Shown here: piece after piece, positions 6,788 through 12,577 of the stretch
Layout: every line of letters begins with the position of its first letter
Numbering within the stretch: position 1 is the first letter of the stretch
Position numbers and translations under genes: made by a program
Origin: an uncultured Campylobacter sp.
GTDB taxonomy: Bacteria > Actinomycetota > Actinomycetes > Mycobacteriales > Mycobacteriaceae
Assembly (NCBI GenBank): GCA_943913625.1
Contig: CALTYW010000060.1
Location: forward strand, 1 to 13,658
Length of the DNA stretch: 13,658 bases
Direction of reading: 5' to 3'
The notes under the pieces: model-generated
What the model was told of the DNA's origin: nothing
Database searches by the model: none
What the model saw: the letters and a program-made list of their open reading frames with translations, nothing else

Positions 6788-7246
6788 ATGGCGCTGAACG
6801 CTACCGATCAAAACGAACTGAGGGTTCAAGCCGGACGGGTCGCTGGCAACGCTAACCTGCGCGACATCCGCCTGACGCGTTCGCAAGTCTGCTTGAATTA
6901 CGTCCCAGAGCCAGTGGCAAAGTTTGATGTTGAATTGGAGATCTCGCCGGAGGCGGTCACAACCCCGAGACAGCCTGACGGGAAGGGCCTGCTGCTCGTA
7001 AATTGCGGGTTCGAAGTGAAGATCAGCGATGGTGGCACTCGCGAAACCCCGGTTGCCATCATCGATTGTGAATTTACCGCGGCATTTGATCACAGCCTTC
7101 CGGATGACACCGCAGACGGGGAACTCGAAGCTTTCGCCAACACCACAGGCGCGTTCGCAATCTACCCGTATGCACGCGAGTACATCTCCGACGCAACCCG
7201 TCGACTCGGGTTGCCAACTTTAGTACTCGACCTGTTCAAGCCCTGA
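6788..7246 (+). CDS. SecB-like chaperone of the toxin-antitoxin-chaperone system
   Basis: A 152-residue protein. The C-terminal half holds the clearest SecB pattern: FANTTGAFAIYPYAREYISDATRRLGLPTLVLD (residues 116-148), matching the family's lfPYaRe-x-isd-x-(t)-x-r-x-G-(f/l)-P-x-l-x-L. Upstream are strands such as KFDVELEIS (45-53) and the CEFTAAF strand (94-100). Classical SecB is a proteobacterial export chaperone. SecB-like proteins in Gram-positive actinobacteria are known from TAC operons, where they fold and protect the antitoxin. Placement straight after higB and higA (start abutting the higA stop, weak AAGG upstream, so probably translationally coupled) supports that role. It ends 6 bases before the convergent acyP gene, with no terminator between. 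Confidence 0.85.
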   Translation: MALNATDQNELRVQAGRVAGNANLRDIRLTRSQVCLNYVPEPVAKFDVELEISPEAVTTPRQPDGKGLLLVNCGFEVKISDGGTRETPVAIIDCEFTAAFDHSLPDDTADGELEAFANTTGAFAIYPYAREYISDATRRLGLPTLVLDLFKP

Positions 7247-7252
7247 TCTGAA

Positions 7253-7537
7253 CTAGCGCTCCTCGAACCCTTCAGCCCCCTTGGGCTCGCCGTACTGAGT
7301 GGCCACAAACTCCACGGTGCCGGGGCGGCCAGCAGTCGATGGGTCCTCGCGCAGCAAGGCGGAGAGCTGGTCCACGTTCTCTTCCGTCCCCTCGGCCACG
7401 ACCTCGACGCGGCCATCGGCGAGGTTCTTCGCGTAGCCGGTGATGCCGAGCGCTTTGGCTTGGGTTTTCGTCCAGTAGCGAAAGCCCACTCCCTGTACGT
7501 TTCCGTGGACGTGGGCGGTCATGCGTGTGTCAGCCAT
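7253..7537 (-). CDS. acyP: Acylphosphatase
   Basis: A 94-residue cytosolic enzyme that hydrolyses acyl phosphates such as carbamoyl and acetyl phosphate. The family core is complete: VHGNVQGVGFRYWT (10-23), with phosphate-binding Arg20, and GYAKNLADGRVEVVAEG (34-50), with catalytic Asn38. The length is normal for the family. The ATG at 7537 is favoured over a TTG three codons upstream or an ATG five codons downstream, because a TAGATT -10 ends 7 bases before it. In mycobacteria this gene lies directly beside smc. Here the toxin-antitoxin block intervenes. Confidence 0.93.
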   Translation of the reverse strand: MADTRMTAHVHGNVQGVGFRYWTKTQAKALGITGYAKNLADGRVEVVAEGTEENVDQLSALLREDPSTAGRPGTVEFVATQYGEPKGAEGFEER

Positions 7538-7550
7538 GCCGCCCAATCTA
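7538..7550 (-). promoter_or_regulatory. -10 promoter for leaderless acyP transcript
   Basis: On the minus strand GGTAGATTGG contains the hexamer TAGATT (plus-strand 7545-7550), 7 bases before the acyP ATG and directly after the symporter stop codon. No Shine-Dalgarno sequence is present. Confidence 0.45.
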
Positions 7551-7551
7551 C

Positions 7552-9105
7552 CTAGCGCAAGTGGTGCCCGTCCTCGAGTCCGCCTTCGTCGTTGTCCTCC
7601 CCGGAAGCCTTCGCTTCGTGCGCGGTCACGCGGTCGTCGACGCTCCGGCGGGTGACCGGGTCAGAGCCGTCCCAGAACTCCACGTTCTTCAACTCGGGCA
7701 GCATGTCGCGGTGGAACACCGGGTCAATGCCTTGGCGTCGCTGCTCGTTGAAGTTCTTCAGCAGCTTGATGGCAACGCCGCAGAGGGGAATGATCGCCAC
7801 GATGTTCATCAGCGCGAGCAGGCCGGCCATGGTGTCGCCGAGCGCCCACACCAGCGGGACAGTGCCGAACGCGCCGAAGATGACGAACCCGATCACCACG
7901 ACTCGGAAGACGGTCATCACAACCTTGGAGTCGGTGAGGTACTCGATGTTCGCCTGAGCAAGATAGTAGTTTCCAAGCACCGACGAGAACGCCAGGAAGA
8001 ACAGGATGAACGTGATCGCGTGCGCGCCCCACGCACCGACGGAATCCGCCAGCGCCGACTGGGTCAGCGCGGCACCCTGGATGTCGTCCTGACCGTAGTT
8101 CACGGCCGGGCCGAGCAAGACAATAAAGGCGGTGATCGAGCAGACGATCAGGGTGTCGAAGTAGACGCCCAGTGTCTGCACGAGCCCCTGCTTCACGGGG
8201 TGGGACACGGTCGCAGTCGCAGCGGCGTTCGGAGCCGAGCCCATGCCGGCCTCGTTGGAGAACAGGCCGCGGCGCATGCCCTGCATGAAGGCAACGCCGA
8301 TGCCGGCACCGGCAACCTGGCGCAGACCCAGAGCGTGGCCGACGATGAGTGAGACCATGCCCGGGATCTCAGAGACGTTCACGATGAGCACCCACACGCC
8401 GATGAGGATGTAGGCACCCGCCATGAACGGGACGATGATCTGCGTCCAGCTTGCGATGCGGGTCACGCCGCCGAAGATCACCAACGCGGTCAGTGCAGCC
8501 AGCACAAACGCGACGATGCCCTTCATCGCTAGGGAGTCCGAGCCCAGTGAACCGCCCACAGCCTCCACGATGGAGTTGGTCTGAATGGCGTTGTACACGA
8601 ACCCGTAGGTCACAGCGAGGAAGACGGAGAACACTGCCGCCATCGGGGCCCACCCCAAGCCGCGGGTCATGTAGTACGCCGGGCCGCCGTGGTAGTTGCC
8701 CTTGGCGTCCTTGGTCTTCCACAGCTGCGCCAGCGTGGATTCGACGAAAGAGGTCGCGCCGCCGATGAGTGCGAGCATCCACATCCAGAACACGGCACCC
8801 GGCCCGCCGATGGAGATCGCCAGCGCAACGCCTGCGACGTTGCCGGTGCCCACACGTGAGGCGGCCGAGATGGTGAAGGCCTTGAAGGCGGAGATGCCGC
8901 CATACTCTTCGTCGAGGTCCCGGCCCTCGCGGTCCTTGCCCTTCGGGGTTTCGGAGATGGCTTTGAACATGTCGGGCAGAAGACGCACTTGGACGAAGAT
9001 GGTGCGCAGGCCGAAGTACACTCCGGCGATGATGAGTGCCCAGGGCACGACGGCCCAGACGAGGCCGTTGAGGGTGCCGTCGATAAAGGCGGTTGCGGAT
9101 TCCAT
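7552..9105 (-). CDS. AGCS-family sodium/proton:alanine or glycine symporter
   Basis: A 517-residue polytopic membrane protein that takes up alanine or glycine with a cation. The N-terminal helix is GLVWAVVPWALIIAGVYFGLRT (14-35). Residues 86-110 hold the AGCS signature region, GTGNVAGVALAISIGGPGAVFWMWM. FVESTLAQLWK follows, then HGGPAYYM, FSNEAGMGSAPNAAA and further helices such as GLLALMNIVAIIPLCGVAIKLL near the C-terminus. The tail is hydrophilic and acidic (ASGEDNDEGGLEDGHH). The ATG at 9105 is preferred over one eight codons upstream, because a TACACT -10 lies 7 bases before it and there is no ribosome binding site for the longer form. The substrate cannot be decided from the sequence. 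It stands alone between acyP and a flavin reductase. Confidence 0.93.
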   Translation of the reverse strand: MESATAFIDGTLNGLVWAVVPWALIIAGVYFGLRTIFVQVRLLPDMFKAISETPKGKDREGRDLDEEYGGISAFKAFTISAASRVGTGNVAGVALAISIGGPGAVFWMWMLALIGGATSFVESTLAQLWKTKDAKGNYHGGPAYYMTRGLGWAPMAAVFSVFLAVTYGFVYNAIQTNSIVEAVGGSLGSDSLAMKGIVAFVLAALTALVIFGGVTRIASWTQIIVPFMAGAYILIGVWVLIVNVSEIPGMVSLIVGHALGLRQVAGAGIGVAFMQGMRRGLFSNEAGMGSAPNAAATATVSHPVKQGLVQTLGVYFDTLIVCSITAFIVLLGPAVNYGQDDIQGAALTQSALADSVGAWGAHAITFILFFLAFSSVLGNYYLAQANIEYLTDSKVVMTVFRVVVIGFVIFGAFGTVPLVWALGDTMAGLLALMNIVAIIPLCGVAIKLLKNFNEQRRQGIDPVFHRDMLPELKNVEFWDGSDPVTRRSVDDRVTAHEAKASGEDNDEGGLEDGHHLR

Positions 9106-9118
9106 GCGGGGCAGTGTA
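9106..9118 (-). promoter_or_regulatory. -10 promoter for leaderless symporter transcript
   Basis: On the minus strand GGTTACACTG carries TACACT (plus-strand 9113-9118), 7 bases before the ATG. It is the same hexamer and nearly the same spacing as in front of smc. Confidence 0.5.
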
Positions 9119-9136
9119 ACCCCCGCCATTTATTGG

Positions 9137-9664
9137 CTAGAAATCCTGTGATTTGACGCTTTGCGTGTGCACGTCGCCAGGTTGGATCGCGCCGTGGGTG
9201 CCAAACTCGCGCTGCCAGTACAGCAGCGGCGAATTGGTGTTCACTTCGGCGTGCTCCACATCGACAAGCACGAGACGGTGGTCGCCGCCCGCGATGATCG
9301 AGTTCACCCGCCCCGCGACCCAGGTATGGTTATTTGCCAGTTTCGGTGCCCCGTTCGCCATCGCCCAATCTACGCCGGCGAAACGGTCGAGGCTTTTATC
9401 GGCGAAGCGGCGAGCCAAGGTGTCCTGGGAGGTCGACAGAACGTTGACCCCGATGGGTGCGCCGACATCGATCTTTGCCAGCAGCGAAGACGCTTCATGC
9501 AAAGAGATGAGCACCATTGGCGGATCCGCCGAAAGCGACATGAAGGCGCTCACGGTGGTGCCGCGCGGATCGTCCGCCGTGCCCGTGGTCACGATTGTGA
9601 CCGCGGCGGCGAGCTGACTCATTGCCCTCTTAAACGATGCCACGTCGACGGGTTGGATACTCAT
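9137..9664 (-). CDS. Flavin reductase-like (FMN-binding split-barrel) protein
   Basis: A 175-residue protein of the flavin reductase-like domain family. These enzymes reduce FMN or FAD with NAD(P)H, often for a partner monooxygenase. Visible hallmarks are FKRAMSQLAAAVTIVTTG (11-28), the FMN-binding strand RGTTVSAFMSLSADPPMV (34-51), VNVLS (73-77), RFAGV (93-97), GGDHRLVLVDV (126-136) and PLLYWQREFG near the C-terminus. No partner oxygenase is nearby. The start is uncertain: ATG at 9664 gives the family-like N-terminus but lies 14 bases from the AAGGGGAG ribosome binding site (9679-9686), whereas a TTG at 9673 is 5 bases from it. The ribosome binding site overlaps the mutM stop, so the two genes are probably co-transcribed. 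Confidence 0.88.
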   Translation of the reverse strand: MSIQPVDVASFKRAMSQLAAAVTIVTTGTADDPRGTTVSAFMSLSADPPMVLISLHEASSLLAKIDVGAPIGVNVLSTSQDTLARRFADKSLDRFAGVDWAMANGAPKLANNHTWVAGRVNSIIAGGDHRLVLVDVEHAEVNTNSPLLYWQREFGTHGAIQPGDVHTQSVKSQDF

Positions 9665-9684
9665 GCCGTTCAAAGGTACTCCCC

Positions 9685-10506
9685 TTACAACACTTGGCAC
9701 ATTGGGCAGTAGTAGCTGGACCGTCCGTTGACGACAACCCGCTCAATCGGGGTGCCGCAGCGCGCGCACGGCTTGCCCGCCTGCCCGTAGGCGTTCAGCG
9801 AACGGGAGAAATACCCGGAGGTGCCGTTCACGTTCACATACAGCGAATCGAAGCTGGTCCCGCCCTGTTCAAGGGAACGCGCCATCACATCACGGGATGC
9901 CTCCAGCACTGCCTCTGCGTCGCGCTGCCGCATTGTCCGCGCGGTGCGCCACGGCTTCAGCCGGGCGGCCCACATCGCCTCGTCCGCGTAGATCGAGCCG
10001 ATGCCGGAGACTACCTCTTGGTTCAGCAGCACCGTCTTCAGCTTCGAGTTCTTTTGGCGCATCGCCCGGGCGGTCTCGCGGAGATCGAAGGCCTCCTCGA
10101 ACGGGTCGGGTGCGATGTGTGTAGCGGGGGCCGGGATTTCGTCGATAAGCTGCGTGTACTGCCAGTACCCGAAGGTGCGCTGGTCCACGAAACCAAGCTC
10201 GACGTCGCCCATCAGCGCACGGATCCGCAGGTGCGGCGAAAGGTTCGCATACGGCTTGCCGACGATCATTTGCCCGCTCATCCGGAGATGCACCAGCACA
10301 GCGGCACCATCGTCGAGTTCCAGCCACAAGTATTTCCCACGGCGGCCAGTGCCAACCACGGTGAGCCCAGGCAGGACTTCCTCGAGATCCACGGAGTTGC
10401 CGCGGGAAGCGCGCGGGTGCAGCACCTCGACGCGCTCGAAGGTGCGGCCCACAATGTGCTGGTTCACCCCGCGGCGGACCACCTCAACTTCCGGCAGTTC
10501 AGGCAT
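9685..10506 (-). CDS. mutM: Formamidopyrimidine-DNA glycosylase (Fpg/MutM)
   Basis: A 273-residue bifunctional DNA glycosylase/AP lyase that removes 8-oxoguanine and formamidopyrimidines. It starts with the diagnostic MPELPEVEVVRRG (catalytic Pro2 and Glu3). It has the conserved Lys58 in RRGKYLWLEL, HLRMSGQ (73-79), the helix-two-turn-helix region LLNQEVVSGIGSIYADEAMW, and a C-terminal zinc finger with Cys247, Cys250, Cys267 and Cys270 and the DNA-contacting Arg262. All key residues are intact. The ATG lies inside the end of rnc (ATGCCTGA, 8-base overlap), so translation is probably coupled to rnc. Confidence 0.96.
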   Translation of the reverse strand: MPELPEVEVVRRGVNQHIVGRTFERVEVLHPRASRGNSVDLEEVLPGLTVVGTGRRGKYLWLELDDGAAVLVHLRMSGQMIVGKPYANLSPHLRIRALMGDVELGFVDQRTFGYWQYTQLIDEIPAPATHIAPDPFEEAFDLRETARAMRQKNSKLKTVLLNQEVVSGIGSIYADEAMWAARLKPWRTARTMRQRDAEAVLEASRDVMARSLEQGGTSFDSLYVNVNGTSGYFSRSLNAYGQAGKPCARCGTPIERVVVNGRSSYYCPMCQVL

Positions 10507-11257
10507 TACCGAACCGGGCGTTGTCCCGCAGGTAGAGCACCGCCTGATGGGCGGCTTCCTGCTCTGCGAGCTTCTTGTTCGGGCCGGTGCCGGTGCCGCG
10601 CGGCACGCCGTCCACAAGCGCCTCGGCGGTGAACGTCTGATCGTGCTCCGGACCAGTCGCCTCGGAGCGATATTCCGCTACCGGCAGCTTTAGCTCGGCG
10701 AGGCGGACCTGGAGGGCAGTCTTCCAATCCTGGTGCTTCTTTGCGGTGGTGGCGTTGCGCAGCTTGTCGTCGAAAAGCCGCAAGATCACGTCGCGGGCGG
10801 TTTCAAAGCCGTGCTCCAGATACACCGCGCCGAAAAGCGCCTCGGTGGTGTCCGCGAGAATTGATTCTTTGTCGCGGCCGCCGGTGAGCTCCTCGCCCTT
10901 GCCAATGAGTACGTGCGAGCCGAGGTTGATCTCTCGCGCGATGTCGGCCAACCCGTAGCGCGACACGATCGCCGCGCGCATCGGGGACAAGTCGGATTCG
11001 GGACGCGACGGGTAGAGCTGGAAGAGCTTGGTGGCCACCGACAGGCCCAATACGGCGTCGCCGACGAACTCGAGACGCTCATTATTCGGCAGGTGGTTGT
11101 GCTCGTTAGCGAAGGAACGGTGGGTTAGCGCCAGCTTCAAACTGTCACGCTCGAGCTCCACCCCGAGCGCGGCGTACAGCGGGGCGTGGTCGACTGCGGA
11201 AAACGCCTGCTCCCACGCTTCCTCAGCGCTCACCCGGTGCTTGCGGGACCGGCTCAC
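10499..11257 (-). CDS. rnc: Ribonuclease III
   Basis: A 252-residue double-strand-specific endoribonuclease acting in rRNA maturation and mRNA turnover. The signature NERLEFVGDAVLG is at 59-71. Catalytic metal ligands are Glu63, Asp67, Asp136 and Glu139 (ILADTTEALFGAVY). A double-stranded RNA-binding domain spans about 178-246 (DWKTALQVRLAE to GPNKKLAEQEAAHQAVLYL). The start is GTG, with GGAG 8 bases upstream (plus-strand 11266-11269), overlapping the DUF177 stop as GTGA. A longer reading frame would run far into the DUF177 gene. Together with mutM it forms a tight overlapping operon. Confidence 0.95.
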   Translation of the reverse strand: MSRSRKHRVSAEEAWEQAFSAVDHAPLYAALGVELERDSLKLALTHRSFANEHNHLPNNERLEFVGDAVLGLSVATKLFQLYPSRPESDLSPMRAAIVSRYGLADIAREINLGSHVLIGKGEELTGGRDKESILADTTEALFGAVYLEHGFETARDVILRLFDDKLRNATTAKKHQDWKTALQVRLAELKLPVAEYRSEATGPEHDQTFTAEALVDGVPRGTGTGPNKKLAEQEAAHQAVLYLRDNARFGNA

Positions 11258-11790
11258 AGAAATTTCTCCAGCCCTGCCCAGCGCGGGTCGATCCGGTCGA
11301 TTTCCTCCCCGGACACCCCGTCCGGTGCCGGCACGTCCGTGTCGCCGGCGCACTCCGGCTCGCAGGTGGGGTTGAACGGCCAAGAAAGCCCAGCCTCGTT
11401 GACGAAGGCCTGCTCGAGGTCGACGGTGTTGTCGACCACTCGCATGATTTCATCCCCAGAGCCCTTATCCTCGTCGACCTCTTCGTCGCCGGAAATGAAA
11501 TCGTCGGAGGCGGAGAACACCTCCGAGATGCGGATCGTCTCAGTCGGGGTGAGCTCCTTCAAGCAGCGCACGCACTGACCGGACAGTTGGGCGGTGGCGG
11601 TAGCATCCACCATCACTCCCCCGCCGAGCGGAATCAAGGTGGCCTCAACCTCGACTTCTTGGCCGGCGGGGATTGCGATCATCTCTGGCCCAATGCGCGA
11701 CGGCGACGGGCCGGTCTGGGTCAGCGTGACGGGCAAGCCGTCGCTGTTGAGGACGTCTGCGACATCGAAGATAAAGGGGTTCGTAGACAT
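11254..11790 (-). CDS. DUF177/YceD-family protein
   Basis: A 178-residue protein of the DUF177 (YceD) family, which in many bacteria precedes rpmF and is linked to 23S rRNA or ribosome maturation. Family features are CVRCLKELTP (Cys73 and Cys76), the C-terminal pair in PTCEPEC (Cys143 and Cys147), the acidic middle DEEVDEDKGSGDE (about 102-114) and the ending DPRWAGLEKFL. The four cysteines could bind zinc. No rpmF follows; rnc does, as in mycobacteria. The ATG has GGGGGAG only 2 bases upstream, too close for normal spacing, and a TAGTCT -10 (plus-strand 11800-11805) 9 bases away, so the mRNA may be nearly leaderless. Confidence 0.9.
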   Translation of the reverse strand: MSTNPFIFDVADVLNSDGLPVTLTQTGPSPSRIGPEMIAIPAGQEVEVEATLIPLGGGVMVDATATAQLSGQCVRCLKELTPTETIRISEVFSASDDFISGDEEVDEDKGSGDEIMRVVDNTVDLEQAFVNEAGLSWPFNPTCEPECAGDTDVPAPDGVSGEEIDRIDPRWAGLEKFL

Positions 11791-11820
11791 AGCTCCCCCA
11801 GACTACAAGGCGGGTGCAAA

Positions 11821-12522
11821 TTAGGCGTTACGGCCGGACACACCTGCGCCGCGGCGCAGTGCAGAACGGTCGGACGACACGGTGCGCAACACCGTCTGCA
11901 GCGTCTCCTCGAACTCGGCGAGCTTGGAGTCGACGTAGTCGTCGCACTCGCGGCGCAGGCGAGCAGACTCGGAATGCGCCTGCTCCACAGTGCGGTGCGC
12001 CTCCTCGTCGGCGCGGCGCATGACCTCGGATTCGGAGACAAGGCGCTCCTGCTTGGCCAAGCCCTGGTCCACCGAGCGCTGGTACTCCTGGTTGCCGCTT
12101 TCGATCAGGTTGTCGGCCTCACGCTGCGCGTTATTCACAGTGGTCTCGGCCACCGTCTGGGCCTGGGTGACCATCATGCGGGACTCTTCCTCGGCGCTGG
12201 AGACCAGCTGGGTGGCGCGGGCCTGCGCGTCGGAGAGGATGGACTCAGACTCATCGCGGGCCTCGCCGACCATGCGGCGAGAGTCTTCCTCCGCGTCGCC
12301 GATTACCTGGTTAGCCCGGTCTTGCGCTCCACGCAGGATCTCATCCTGCTTGTCCAGGACGTCCTGGGCGTCGTCGAGGTCAACGGGGAGGGCGTTTCGC
12401 AAATCGTCGAGAAGCGCGAGCACCTCATTGCGGGGAACCATGCAGTTTGTTGTCATCGGCACGCCGTAGGCCTGCTCTACGGTCTGAACTAGCTCGTCGA
12501 GAGCTTCGAAAACGCGATACAT
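11821..12522 (-). CDS. sepIVA: SepIVA/DivIVA-like septation protein
   Basis: A 233-residue coiled-coil protein. The conserved N-terminus MYRVFEALDELVQTVEQA...GVPMT...CMVPRNEVLALLDDLRNALP...LDDAQDVLD resembles mycobacterial SepIVA (Rv2927c), an essential DivIVA-like factor of septation and polar envelope synthesis. Residues about 65-215 are a long coiled coil of Ala, Glu, Arg and Gln with repeated EARDESE/AEEESR-type units. The end reads CDDYVDSKLAEFEETLQTVLRTV, as in the mycobacterial protein. The ATG at 12522 is chosen because the family starts MYRVFEALDEL. The adjacent DUF177-rnc-mutM genes follow the same order as in Mycobacterium. Confidence 0.92.
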   Translation of the reverse strand: MYRVFEALDELVQTVEQAYGVPMTTNCMVPRNEVLALLDDLRNALPVDLDDAQDVLDKQDEILRGAQDRANQVIGDAEEDSRRMVGEARDESESILSDAQARATQLVSSAEEESRMMVTQAQTVAETTVNNAQREADNLIESGNQEYQRSVDQGLAKQERLVSESEVMRRADEEAHRTVEQAHSESARLRRECDDYVDSKLAEFEETLQTVLRTVSSDRSALRRGAGVSGRNA

Positions 12523-12536
12523 AAGACCCCACACTA
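12523..12536 (-). promoter_or_regulatory. Probable -10 of a leaderless sepIVA transcript
   Basis: On the minus strand TTAGTGTGG carries TAGTGT (plus-strand 12531-12536), ending 8 bases before the sepIVA ATG. The hexamer lies inside the hairpin at 12527-12550. No Shine-Dalgarno sequence is seen. Confidence 0.4.
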
Positions 12537-12550
12537 ACGAATGTGTGGGG
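12527..12550 (-). terminator. Hairpin between gdhA and sepIVA, possible gdhA terminator
   Basis: Perfect 8-base arms CCCCACAC and GTGTGGGG around an 8-base loop, 27 bases past the gdhA stop. The tract after it is TCTT, so the U-run is weak. It may stop or slow gdhA transcription, or act as a regulatory hairpin in front of sepIVA. Confidence 0.45.
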
Positions 12551-12577
12551 CCCGCATTGGTTTGACGCGCTATTTGG

